DNA of 64,000 nucleotides from the NCBI GenBank assembly GCA_028824555.1, contig JAPPDJ010000077.1:1-64000 (forward strand), read 5' to 3'. This DNA comes from Gammaproteobacteria bacterium (GTDB lineage Bacteria > Pseudomonadota > Gammaproteobacteria > Pseudomonadales > Azotimanducaceae). The position numbers and the translations under genes were made by a program. Shown here piece after piece: positions 46,011 to 54,792 of this stretch. Position 1 is the first letter of the stretch; every line of letters begins with the position of its first letter. Under the pieces are notes generated by a model. That model saw only the letters and a program-made list of their open reading frames with translations, ran no database searches and had not been told where the DNA came from.

Positions 46011-49000
46011 CTACCACGTGTCTACGTAGGGACGCTTTTTCTTGGTGCGGGGTGGGGTTGGCGGGAGGCTCTTCATGCCTCGAGCGATGAAGGCGCGGGT
46101 GTCGGCCGGGTCGATCACGTATCTGGCGCCTGAGTTCACGGCTCTTGCCGATTCGTAGCCTTGCGCCACCCGTCGCTCGTAGGCGTCCTTGCGCTCTTCG
46201 GCATCTTCGATGGCGGCCAGTTCGCGGCGGGCGGAAAGCTTGACGGCACCGTCGATGTTCATGCCGGCGAACTCGGCCGTGGGCCATGCCACCGTCAGGA
46301 ACGGTACCGAGGAGGCGCCGCCGATCATGGCTTGCACGCCGAGCCCATAGGCCTTGCGCACCATGATCCCGAACATGGGCGCCGTGCAGTTGGCACCAAT
46401 GTTGAACAGGCGCACGGCGTGGCGGACGAGGGCCGTGCGCTCGTGGTCTGGGCCCACCATGATCCCCGGACAGTCCATGAACACCACCACCGGGATGTCG
46501 AAGGCGTCGCAGAGCTGGAAGAAGCGGGCGCCGTTGTCTGCCCCTGGGCTGTCCACCGCGCCGGCGAGATGCGCCGGATTGTTGGCCACGACGCCCATCG
46601 GCTGGCCCTCCACGCGGATGAACGAGGTAATGACGCCGATGCCAAAGTCTTTGCGGATTTCCAGCACCGAGCCTTCGTCGGCCAGGGTTTCGACGATGTC
46701 GCGCATGTTGTAGGCGCGCACGCGGTCTTCGGGAATGATGTGCCGCATCCGGCGCTGGTCCGGCGCCTCCCATTCCGACACGGGCCCCTGAAAGTACGAG
46801 AGATACTGCTTGACGGTGGCCACCGCCTCGGCGTCGTCCTTGACCACGATGTCGACGCTGCCATTCGGCGCCTGGAAGGCCATGCCGCCGAGTTCCGCCG
46901 CGCTGTGGGTGCCCAATCCGCTCGACTCGACGACGGCCGGGCCGTTCATGCCGATGGTGGAGTCCTCCGTGGCGATGATGGCGTCGCAGCAAGCGAGGAG
47001 GGCGGCATTGCCGGCGAAGCAGTCGCCGGTGTTGACGCCGACCAGCGGCACCAGCCCCGACAGCCTTGCGAAATCGGTGAAGACGCTGGCGTCCATGCCG
47101 ACGCCGCCGACGTTGCCGTGCGGGCCACCCTCCCCTTCGGAGAAGAGCACCACGGGGACGCGCCAGTCACTGGCCATCTCGTGGATCTGCTCCTGACGAT
47201 AGTGGCCGTGGGTGTAGGCGGCGGTTGGGTAGTTGCTGTGTACCACCGCGACGCGGCTGCGCTCCTCTCCGACGAGGTCGGCATTGACGCTGCCGAAGCC
47301 CATGATGGTGCCGCCGGCGGCGGAGCCGGCCGCTGGTGGACCGAACTCGCGGAAGGAGCCTTCGTCCAAGAGATCGTCGAGATTCTCCCTTGGCGTGCGC
47401 CGGTTGCCCGCGCGGAGCCCAGCCACCGCTTCCGCCTTGGCGGCATCAAGGGTTTGGTCGATGAGTTCGTTGACCTCCTGCATGTCGCCCCGGAGAAGAT
47501 CGAGGTCCATTCCGGCGTCGCCTTCCAAGGCACCACCCTCGACATCGGACTCGTGGAGGAAGACGATGGGAAAGCCCTCGCGCACCACGTCGCCTTCCGA
47601 CATGGAAACGGCGCAGACGACGCCGTTGCGATCCGCCCGGATGTCGTGCTGCAGCTTCATGGCCTCGACGACGGCCACGGCTTGACCAATGCGCACCTCA
47701 TCGCCAATGGCAACGCCGATCTCGACGATGGTTCCTTGCATGGGGGCAACCAGGCCAACGGACCCCTCTGGCCCCACCGCCTGCTCGGCTTGCTGCGCTG
47801 CCGCCGCCTGGGGCTCGAAACCGGGCGGGGTGACGAAGCGGGCGCCGGCCTCGGCGGCGGCGAGGCTCGCCATGTTCTCGTCCACGAAGCGGGTGTGCAC
47901 CTTGCCGGCGGCGAAGTCGTCGTGGCCCAGGATGCTCTCGAGGAAGGCGATGTTCGTCTCCACCCCCTCGACCCGGAACTCCGCCAGCGCCCGCAGCGAG
48001 CGGGCGACGGCGTCGCCGAAGTCCGGCGACGGCGAGTGCGCGATCACCTTCGCCAGCAGCGAGTCGTAGTTCAGGCTCGTCTCGTAGCCGCCGTAGCCGA
48101 AGCCGTCCGTGCGCACCCCCGGGCCGCTCGGCGCCTCGTACGCCGTCAGAACCCCGCCCGTCGGCACGATCGTGCCGTCCTCCCGCACCGACTCCATGCA
48201 CACCCGCGACTGGATCGCGTAGCCGCGCGGGGCAATGGGGCCGTCAAGCCCCAGCTCGGAGACCGTCGCCCCCTGCGCCAGCCGAAGCTGCGAGGCCACG
48301 ATGTCCACCCCGGTGACCTCCTCCGTCACCGTGTGCTCCACCTGCAGCCGGGCGTTCGTCTCGATGAACGCGAAGCCGCCCCCGGAGGCCCCGTCGGAAA
48401 CGTCCACCAGGAACTCGAACGTGCCGGCGCTCAGGTAGTCCACGCTCGCGGCGAACCGAACCGCCGCCTCGATCACCGCCGTCCGAACCGAGTCCGCAAG
48501 ACCCGGCGCCGGCGCCACCTCGACGATCTTCTGGAACCGACGCTGCACGCTGCACTCCCGCTCGCCCAGGTGCGCGACCGCGCCGCTGCCGTCCCCCAGC
48601 ACCTGCACCTCCACGTGCCGCGCCCGGCGCATGAACTCCTCGACGTAGAGGGCGCCGTTGCCGAACGCCGCTTCCGCCTCCGCACGACAACGCTCGTAGG
48701 TTGCCGCAACCTCGTCCGCGCTCTCCACCATGCGCGAGCCCCGGCCTCCGCCGCCCCCAACGGCCTTGAGCATCATGGCGCTGCCGGAACCGAGTTCCTC
48801 GAAGAACGCCTGTGCCTCTTCGAGGGTCACCGCGTGGTCAAGGCCCCGTATCACCGGCACACCCGCCGCCGCCGCCGCCGCCCGCGCGCGCGCCTTGTCC
48901 CCGAACAGCCGCAGCGTCTCCTCCCGCGGCCCCACGAACGTCAGCCCCGCCGCCGTGCACGCCCGCGCCAGCTCCGCGTTCTCCGACAGGAAGCCGTAGC

Positions 49001-49232
49001 CCGGGTGCACCGCGTCGCAGCCGGCCTCCCGCGCCGCGCCGACCACGCCGTCGACATCGAGATACGCCGCGGCCCCCACCCCCTCCAGGGTCACCGCCTC
49101 GTCCGCCTTCCCGGTGTGCAGCGAGCCGGCGTCGTCCCTCGGTGCTATCGCAACCGTCGGGATGCCGAGCTCCGCCGCCGCACGCATCACCCGGATCGCG
49201 ATCTCCCCACGGTTCGCCACCAACAGCTTCAT
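46011..49232 (-). CDS. single-chain biotin-dependent acyl-CoA carboxylase (biotin-competent copy)
   Basis: A 1,073-residue fusion. Biotin carboxylase: residues 1 to about 450 (KLLVANRGEIAIRVMRAA; KAVGGGGGRGSR ATP-grasp loop; ETNARLQVEHTVTEEVTG). Biotin carrier: about 495-570, with biotinylated K526 in VVEAMKLQHD. Carboxyltransferase: about 580-1073 (NTGDCFAGNAALLACCDAIIA; MDCPGIMVGPDHE). It carboxylates an acyl-CoA with ATP and bicarbonate. The layout resembles single-chain long-chain acyl-CoA carboxylases. I chose the ATG at 49232 with AGGGGAAAG just upstream. The N-terminal 476 residues are identical to those of the neighbouring paralogue. The C-terminus ends KKRPYVDTW. Confidence 0.92.
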   Translation of the reverse strand: MKLLVANRGEIAIRVMRAAAELGIPTVAIAPRDDAGSLHTGKADEAVTLEGVGAAAYLDVDGVVGAAREAGCDAVHPGYGFLSENAELARACTAAGLTFVGPREETLRLFGDKARARAAAAAAGVPVIRGLDHAVTLEEAQAFFEELGSGSAMMLKAVGGGGGRGSRMVESADEVAATYERCRAEAEAAFGNGALYVEEFMRRARHVEVQVLGDGSGAVAHLGERECSVQRRFQKIVEVAPAPGLADSVRTAVIEAAVRFAASVDYLSAGTFEFLVDVSDGASGGGFAFIETNARLQVEHTVTEEVTGVDIVASQLRLAQGATVSELGLDGPIAPRGYAIQSRVCMESVREDGTIVPTGGVLTAYEAPSGPGVRTDGFGYGGYETSLNYDSLLAKVIAHSPSPDFGDAVARSLRALAEFRVEGVETNIAFLESILGHDDFAAGKVHTRFVDENMASLAAAEAGARFVTPPGFEPQAAAAQQAEQAVGPEGSVGLVAPMQGTIVEIGVAIGDEVRIGQAVAVVEAMKLQHDIRADRNGVVCAVSMSEGDVVREGFPIVFLHESDVEGGALEGDAGMDLDLLRGDMQEVNELIDQTLDAAKAEAVAGLRAGNRRTPRENLDDLLDEGSFREFGPPAAGSAAGGTIMGFGSVNADLVGEERSRVAVVHSNYPTAAYTHGHYRQEQIHEMASDWRVPVVLFSEGEGGPHGNVGGVGMDASVFTDFARLSGLVPLVGVNTGDCFAGNAALLACCDAIIATEDSTIGMNGPAVVESSGLGTHSAAELGGMAFQAPNGSVDIVVKDDAEAVATVKQYLSYFQGPVSEWEAPDQRRMRHIIPEDRVRAYNMRDIVETLADEGSVLEIRKDFGIGVITSFIRVEGQPMGVVANNPAHLAGAVDSPGADNGARFFQLCDAFDIPVVVFMDCPGIMVGPDHERTALVRHAVRLFNIGANCTAPMFGIMVRKAYGLGVQAMIGGASSVPFLTVAWPTAEFAGMNIDGAVKLSARRELAAIEDAEERKDAYERRVAQGYESARAVNSGARYVIDPADTRAFIARGMKSLPPTPPRTKKKRPYVDTW

Positions 49233-49279
49233 CTTTCCCCTTCCCTCAAATCCGCACCGCACCAGAGCGCCGGCCCCTT
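47803..49279 (-). repeat. 1,477-bp direct repeat, copy 1 (biotin carboxylase module)
   Basis: This copy and 51321-52797 appear identical at a constant offset of 3,518 bases. It covers 47 bases upstream of the carboxylase start, including the ribosome-binding site, and the first 476 codons. Identity stops abruptly at the carboxylase/carrier junction and a few bases before the preceding stop codon. Frames on the other strand and in other phases are also identical, so there are no silent differences that I can find. Confidence 0.93.
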
Positions 49280-49282
49280 GAC

Positions 49283-52200
49283 CTACCAGGTGTCCACGTT
49301 CGGCCGCTTCTTTTCCGCTCGCGGCGGTGGCTTCGGCACGCTCTTGAGGCCCTGTACGAGCCAGGCCCGCGTGTCGGCCGGGTCGATCACGTCGTCGATG
49401 CCGTAATTGGTGCCGCCGGCGTTCACGGCGCGCACCCGATCGACGTGGGCGTCCATCAGGCGTTGGCGCACCGCCTCTCGTTCCGCTGCATCCTCAATCG
49501 CGGCCAGTTCCTCGCCGTACATGAGGCTGACCCTGCCGTCGATGGTCATGTCGGCGAACTCTGCCGTGGGCCAGGCGACGGTGAAGAACGGTTCCAGCGA
49601 ACTGCCGCCGCACATCGCTCGCACGCCCATTCCATAGGCCTTGCGCACGACCACGCCGAAGAGGGGTGTCGTCATGTTGGCGCCGGTGACGAACATGCGG
49701 CCTGCGTGGCGAAGCAGTGCTGCCTGCTCGTACTCCGGCCCCGGCATGAGGCCGGGGCAGTCCATCAGCGACAGCACCGGGATGTCGAAGGTGTCGCAGA
49801 GTTGGAGGAAGCGCGCCGCCTTGTCGGCGGCGTCGCTGTCGATGGCGCCGGACAGGTGCGCGGGGTTGTTGGCGATGAGGCCCATCGGCTGGCCTTCGAT
49901 GCGGATGAAGGCGGTGATGATGCCGATGCCGAAGGCTTCGCGGATTTCGAGGATGGAGTCTTCGTCCGCCAAGGTGGCGATGAGCTCGCGCATGTCGTAG
50001 AGCGCGCTGCGGTCTTCCGGAATGATTGCGCGGAGGCGGCGCTGGTCCGGCGTCTCCCAGCTATCCACCGCACCTTGGAAGTAGGAAAGGTATTTCTTCG
50101 CCGTCTCGATGGCCGCCTCGTCGTCCTTGACGAGGATGTCCACGACGCCGTTCGGCACCTGGAAGGACATGGGACCCACTTCTTCCGGCGTGTAGATGCC
50201 GAGGCCCCCGCCTTCGATCATGGCCGGGCCACCAAGGCCAATGGTGGAGTTCTCCGCCGCGATGATGACATCGCACGACGCCAGCATCACCGTGTTGCCG
50301 GCGAAGCAGCGCCCGGAGTTGACGCCCACCAAGGGCACCAGCCCGCTCAGCTCGCAAAGCTTGGTGAAGGTGTAGGAATCCACCGGCACTCCGCCGCCGC
50401 CGCGGCCGGCGACGTCTACGGCGCTGGCGCGGGAGCCGGGCGGCGCTTTCTCGCCGAGCTTGCGCAGCCCCGCCTCGATGGCGATGTCCACGGCTTCTGC
50501 CCGTTCGCCGCCGCTGATGCCTGGGCGGCCGCCGCCGCCCTCGGCAAAGAGGATCAGGGGCAACCGGAAGCGTCCGGCCAGCTCGTAGATGCGATCCTGC
50601 TTGTAGTGGCCGCGCCCGCCCTGCGTGCCCGCCACCACCATGTAGTCGTAGTGAACCACCACCGCGCGGGAAGCGTCGGCATCGAAGAGATCGCCGTTGA
50701 TGCTGCCGATGCCCATGACGAGGCCGTCCGCCTGGGTCGTCTCCCGCAGCCATTCCTGCTTCTGCCAGCTTGCCGCGGTGACGAGGGGACCGTACTCGCG
50801 GAAGGTGCCGTCCATGAGGTGTTCGATGTTCTCGCGCGGGCTGCGCTGCTCCTTGGCGTGGCGTCGGCCGATGCGTTCGGCGCGGAAGTCGTCTTCGATG
50901 TAGGTGCGGCGCTGGTCCACGAGGGCCAGGTCGGAGCGGCGGGTGTCGAAGTCCGCTTCCGCAGCAGGTTCGGCCCAGCGCCCGGCCATGTCGGACTTGA
51001 CGATTTGCAGCAAGGAGTCGCCAGCGCGGACGACATCGCCGGCGTCCACGGCGACGGTTTCCACCGCACCGCCCTCGTCAGCGCGAACGACGTGGTCGAT
51101 CTCCAGCGAGTGAATGGTTGCGAGCGGCTGACCCGTCAGCACCTCGTCTCCGGCGAGGACATGCACGGCGCGCACCGCGCCGGGAACCGGGGCCGGCACG
51201 ACGACCGGACCGCTTTCCGCTTCGTCCTCGTCGTCCTGTTCGGACTTGACGCGGGTGTCGTGCAGGAACAGTGCAAGAGGGTCGCGGGCATCCTCGACTC
51301 TGGCACCGGCGAATCCGTCTGCCGCCTGGGGCTCGAAACCGGGCGGGGTGACGAAGCGGGCGCCGGCCTCGGCGGCGGCGAGGCTCGCCATGTTCTCGTC
51401 CACGAAGCGGGTGTGCACCTTGCCGGCGGCGAAGTCGTCGTGGCCCAGGATGCTCTCGAGGAAGGCGATGTTCGTCTCCACCCCCTCGACCCGGAACTCC
51501 GCCAGCGCCCGCAGCGAGCGGGCGACGGCGTCGCCGAAGTCCGGCGACGGCGAGTGCGCGATCACCTTCGCCAGCAGCGAGTCGTAGTTCAGGCTCGTCT
51601 CGTAGCCGCCGTAGCCGAAGCCGTCCGTGCGCACCCCCGGGCCGCTCGGCGCCTCGTACGCCGTCAGAACCCCGCCCGTCGGCACGATCGTGCCGTCCTC
51701 CCGCACCGACTCCATGCACACCCGCGACTGGATCGCGTAGCCGCGCGGGGCAATGGGGCCGTCAAGCCCCAGCTCGGAGACCGTCGCCCCCTGCGCCAGC
51801 CGAAGCTGCGAGGCCACGATGTCCACCCCGGTGACCTCCTCCGTCACCGTGTGCTCCACCTGCAGCCGGGCGTTCGTCTCGATGAACGCGAAGCCGCCCC
51901 CGGAGGCCCCGTCGGAAACGTCCACCAGGAACTCGAACGTGCCGGCGCTCAGGTAGTCCACGCTCGCGGCGAACCGAACCGCCGCCTCGATCACCGCCGT
52001 CCGAACCGAGTCCGCAAGACCCGGCGCCGGCGCCACCTCGACGATCTTCTGGAACCGACGCTGCACGCTGCACTCCCGCTCGCCCAGGTGCGCGACCGCG
52101 CCGCTGCCGTCCCCCAGCACCTGCACCTCCACGTGCCGCGCCCGGCGCATGAACTCCTCGACGTAGAGGGCGCCGTTGCCGAACGCCGCTTCCGCCTCCG

Positions 52201-52750
52201 CACGACAACGCTCGTAGGTTGCCGCAACCTCGTCCGCGCTCTCCACCATGCGCGAGCCCCGGCCTCCGCCGCCCCCAACGGCCTTGAGCATCATGGCGCT
52301 GCCGGAACCGAGTTCCTCGAAGAACGCCTGTGCCTCTTCGAGGGTCACCGCGTGGTCAAGGCCCCGTATCACCGGCACACCCGCCGCCGCCGCCGCCGCC
52401 CGCGCGCGCGCCTTGTCCCCGAACAGCCGCAGCGTCTCCTCCCGCGGCCCCACGAACGTCAGCCCCGCCGCCGTGCACGCCCGCGCCAGCTCCGCGTTCT
52501 CCGACAGGAAGCCGTAGCCCGGGTGCACCGCGTCGCAGCCGGCCTCCCGCGCCGCGCCGACCACGCCGTCGACATCGAGATACGCCGCGGCCCCCACCCC
52601 CTCCAGGGTCACCGCCTCGTCCGCCTTCCCGGTGTGCAGCGAGCCGGCGTCGTCCCTCGGTGCTATCGCAACCGTCGGGATGCCGAGCTCCGCCGCCGCA
52701 CGCATCACCCGGATCGCGATCTCCCCACGGTTCGCCACCAACAGCTTCAT
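49283..52750 (-). CDS. single-chain acyl-CoA carboxylase paralogue lacking the biotinyl lysine
   Basis: A 1,155-residue fusion with the same order as its neighbour. Its first 476 residues (biotin carboxylase) are identical to the neighbour. The carrier region (about 515-595) is divergent: at the biotin site it reads ATIHSLEIDHVV, so E550 takes the place of the biotinylated Lys and EAMK is absent. The carboxyltransferase domain (about 620-1155; NSGRCFAGNTVMLASCDVIIA; MDCPGLMPGPEYE) looks intact and ends KKRPNVDTW. It cannot carry biotin itself, so it would need the neighbour's carrier, act as a decarboxylase or transferase partner, or be structural. The start has the same ribosome-binding site. 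Confidence 0.9.
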   Translation of the reverse strand: MKLLVANRGEIAIRVMRAAAELGIPTVAIAPRDDAGSLHTGKADEAVTLEGVGAAAYLDVDGVVGAAREAGCDAVHPGYGFLSENAELARACTAAGLTFVGPREETLRLFGDKARARAAAAAAGVPVIRGLDHAVTLEEAQAFFEELGSGSAMMLKAVGGGGGRGSRMVESADEVAATYERCRAEAEAAFGNGALYVEEFMRRARHVEVQVLGDGSGAVAHLGERECSVQRRFQKIVEVAPAPGLADSVRTAVIEAAVRFAASVDYLSAGTFEFLVDVSDGASGGGFAFIETNARLQVEHTVTEEVTGVDIVASQLRLAQGATVSELGLDGPIAPRGYAIQSRVCMESVREDGTIVPTGGVLTAYEAPSGPGVRTDGFGYGGYETSLNYDSLLAKVIAHSPSPDFGDAVARSLRALAEFRVEGVETNIAFLESILGHDDFAAGKVHTRFVDENMASLAAAEAGARFVTPPGFEPQAADGFAGARVEDARDPLALFLHDTRVKSEQDDEDEAESGPVVVPAPVPGAVRAVHVLAGDEVLTGQPLATIHSLEIDHVVRADEGGAVETVAVDAGDVVRAGDSLLQIVKSDMAGRWAEPAAEADFDTRRSDLALVDQRRTYIEDDFRAERIGRRHAKEQRSPRENIEHLMDGTFREYGPLVTAASWQKQEWLRETTQADGLVMGIGSINGDLFDADASRAVVVHYDYMVVAGTQGGRGHYKQDRIYELAGRFRLPLILFAEGGGGRPGISGGERAEAVDIAIEAGLRKLGEKAPPGSRASAVDVAGRGGGGVPVDSYTFTKLCELSGLVPLVGVNSGRCFAGNTVMLASCDVIIAAENSTIGLGGPAMIEGGGLGIYTPEEVGPMSFQVPNGVVDILVKDDEAAIETAKKYLSYFQGAVDSWETPDQRRLRAIIPEDRSALYDMRELIATLADEDSILEIREAFGIGIITAFIRIEGQPMGLIANNPAHLSGAIDSDAADKAARFLQLCDTFDIPVLSLMDCPGLMPGPEYEQAALLRHAGRMFVTGANMTTPLFGVVVRKAYGMGVRAMCGGSSLEPFFTVAWPTAEFADMTIDGRVSLMYGEELAAIEDAAEREAVRQRLMDAHVDRVRAVNAGGTNYGIDDVIDPADTRAWLVQGLKSVPKPPPRAEKKRPNVDTW

Positions 52751-52797
52751 CTTTCCCCTTCCCTCAAATCCGCACCGCACCAGAGCGCCGGCCCCTT
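51321..52797 (-). repeat. 1,477-bp direct repeat, copy 2 (biotin carboxylase module)
   Basis: Second copy of the repeat described at 47803-49279, covering the same 47-base leader and 476 codons of the upstream carboxylase gene. Flanks differ immediately on both sides (T51320 against C47802; C52798 against G49280). Confidence 0.93.
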
Positions 52798-52877
52798 CTC
52801 GCCATCACCCGCGCCGCGAACAGGCGTCCTCGACATCCTCGGCGGGCAGCGTCGAGACGCCGGCCATGGTCGCCGGG

Positions 52878-53705
52878 CTATGGCTGTTCTTGCCAGGCCT
52901 GCTTCAGCTTGGCGATGTGGCCGTCGGCGTCTAGGCCACCGCCTAGCGTCCTTAGGCAGATGCGGCCCACGCCCTTCGCCTGCCAACCTTGAACGCGGTC
53001 CTTCCACTCCGCCTCGCGCGCACCCACCACCGCGACGCCAGCCTCCGTGCCGATTTCGCCTGGGTCTCGGCCCGCAGCCACCGCAGCGGCGTCTATCTCC
53101 GCCTTCACGTCGTCGAACTGTTCCGGCGAGCAAAGCACGAACCAACCGTCCGCCTGCCGGCCCATGCGGCGCAGGATGCGGGGCACCGGCACGCCGGCGG
53201 CACCGATCCAGATGGGAATGGGTCGCTGGACGGGGAGCGGATCGAGGCCCGCGCCATGTACCGTGTCCCAGCGTCCCTCGAAATCCACCGTCTCCTCCGT
53301 CCACAGCCGGCGCAGGAGGTCGATCTGCTCTTCGCAACGCCGACCGCGGGTGTGGAAATCCTCGCCAAGGGCCTCGTACTCCGGCGCGCTTCCGCCCACA
53401 CCAATGCCAAGTCGAACCCGCCCGCCGCTCATGGCGTCCAAGGTCGCGAGCTGTTTGGCGAGCAGCACCGTCTGCCGCGCCGGTGCCACGATCACCGAAG
53501 GGCAAAGCTCAATGTCCTTCGTCGCCGCCGCGATATAGGCCAGGGCCATCAGCGGCTCGTGCAGATGCCCGCTGTTCGGGCGCAGCACCTGATCCGGCAC
53601 GCGCAAGTGGGAATAACCAAGGTCGTCAGCGGCTTGCGCAAAGGCCACCAGCGCGCCGACGTCGTCCTTGAGTTCTCGGATGGGGAGCGAGACGCCAATC
53701 TTCAT
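52878..53705 (-). CDS. luciferase-like (LLM class) oxidoreductase
   Basis: A TIM-barrel flavin or F420-type oxidoreductase of 275 residues. MKIGVSLPIRE, GYSHLRVPDQ, GGRVRLGIGVGGSAPEYEALG and IPIWIGAAG are characteristic of the luciferase-like monooxygenase family. Which cofactor (FMN or F420) is used cannot be read directly. The ATG has AAGGAGG 6 bases upstream. It is the fourth gene of the minus-strand run and lies 127 bases before the first carboxylase start. Confidence 0.9.
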   Translation of the reverse strand: MKIGVSLPIRELKDDVGALVAFAQAADDLGYSHLRVPDQVLRPNSGHLHEPLMALAYIAAATKDIELCPSVIVAPARQTVLLAKQLATLDAMSGGRVRLGIGVGGSAPEYEALGEDFHTRGRRCEEQIDLLRRLWTEETVDFEGRWDTVHGAGLDPLPVQRPIPIWIGAAGVPVPRILRRMGRQADGWFVLCSPEQFDDVKAEIDAAAVAAGRDPGEIGTEAGVAVVGAREAEWKDRVQGWQAKGVGRICLRTLGGGLDADGHIAKLKQAWQEQP

Positions 53706-53733
53706 GCTTGTCCTCCTTCAGCCCGGAGCGTTC

Positions 53734-54786
53734 TCAAGCGCCCGAGGCGAAAGCGGCGGATTCTACGCCGTGGCACCCCTCGCCGGAGAACAGCGCGCCG
53801 AGCGCTGCGAACTCCTCCGCGTCTGCGGCGCGGTCCGCCACGAAGCTGACATGACGGTTCGCCGGCGCATCCGGCGAAAGCTCAATCCCCCACAGCGGAT
53901 CGATGCGGTTCGGCACGAGGGAGTAGCGAGCGTCGATGACGCGATTGGGATACACCGGGTCCGGCGTCAGGTAGTCCGAAGAGAACCAACGAAAGCGCTC
54001 GATGTCCTGCGCCTGCTGGCTGGCGGGATCGACCCACGGCAGGTGCTCCCCAATGTCCAGCACTGGCACGCTCGAACCGGGACAAACCGTGCTCCGCCAT
54101 CCCGTCCGCACCGCGTCGATGTAGTAGCGGCCATCGTGCTCGTACACCACCTTCCAAACCAGGAGGTTGGCAAAGCCAGGCTTCGCGCCAAGGCGCGCGG
54201 GCTCGTGTCCACGCAACGCAGCGAGCTCGCGGCCGGTCGCTTCCGCACGCTGGTTCTGCACCACGCCGGCACCAAGGTACGCAAGCCCCCACACCAAGCC
54301 AGCCACCGTAAAGCGCCGGTTGCGCCGCACCACTCCGATGCCGAGCAATACAAGCAGTGGCAGGGTGAAGAACGGATCCACAACAGCCACGTTGTTCCAC
54401 GCCACCCGGTGGTTGGAGAAGGGCCAAAAGAGCTGCGTGCCGTAGGAAGTGCAGGCATCGAGCAACCCATGCGAGCCATACCCCACCAGGCAAACGGCCC
54501 AGGCCGTGCCGAACGACAACCGGCGCCGAACAAACGGATAGGCGACGGCGGCCACCACCAACGCGCCGACGGGAATGAATACCAGGGCATGCGTGAACTG
54601 CCGGTGAAACTCGAGGAACAGCAGGGAATCGGTCGAAGACGAGATGAAGACATCAAGATCCGGCGCCATGCCGGCAAGGCAGCCAAGCAACGCCGCCACC
54701 CGGGCGTTCCTGGGCTCGAGCAGCGAACGCGGCAACACCCCCTGCGCCGTGGCCGCCCCGACCGCGCCTTGACTGATTGGGTCCAT
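53734..54786 (-). CDS. YdjM/DUF457-type membrane metal-dependent hydrolase
   Basis: A 350-residue protein with about five transmembrane helices in the first 190 residues and a soluble C-terminal half. DPISQGAVGAATAQ, AGMAPDLDVFI, HRQFTHALVFIPVGA and GYGSHGLLDACTSYGTQLFWPF give the conserved His and Asp residues of the YdjM-like family, annotated as metal-dependent hydrolases but without a firmly known substrate. The start is 6 bases upstream-adjacent to the esterase stop on the same strand. A Trp/Pro-rich C-terminal region of about 150 residues is an extension beyond the short members. Confidence 0.86.
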   Translation of the reverse strand: MDPISQGAVGAATAQGVLPRSLLEPRNARVAALLGCLAGMAPDLDVFISSSTDSLLFLEFHRQFTHALVFIPVGALVVAAVAYPFVRRRLSFGTAWAVCLVGYGSHGLLDACTSYGTQLFWPFSNHRVAWNNVAVVDPFFTLPLLVLLGIGVVRRNRRFTVAGLVWGLAYLGAGVVQNQRAEATGRELAALRGHEPARLGAKPGFANLLVWKVVYEHDGRYYIDAVRTGWRSTVCPGSSVPVLDIGEHLPWVDPASQQAQDIERFRWFSSDYLTPDPVYPNRVIDARYSLVPNRIDPLWGIELSPDAPANRHVSFVADRAADAEEFAALGALFSGEGCHGVESAAFASGA

Positions 54787-54792
54787 GTTGGG

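Noticed and set aside
49233-49262. Ten extra codons (MRCGFEGRGK) at the start of both carboxylases
   Set aside because: They overlap the ribosome-binding site; their identity in both genes is only because the leader belongs to the direct repeat.
46161-49406. A 1,081-codon plus-strand open frame
   Set aside because: Antisense shadow of the acyl-CoA carboxylase; no family motif.
48812-53671. A 1,619-codon open frame on the plus strand
   Set aside because: It lies antisense to two carboxylases and the LLM gene, has Pro/Arg/His-rich content without domains, and its length results from GC-rich codon structure and the direct repeat.
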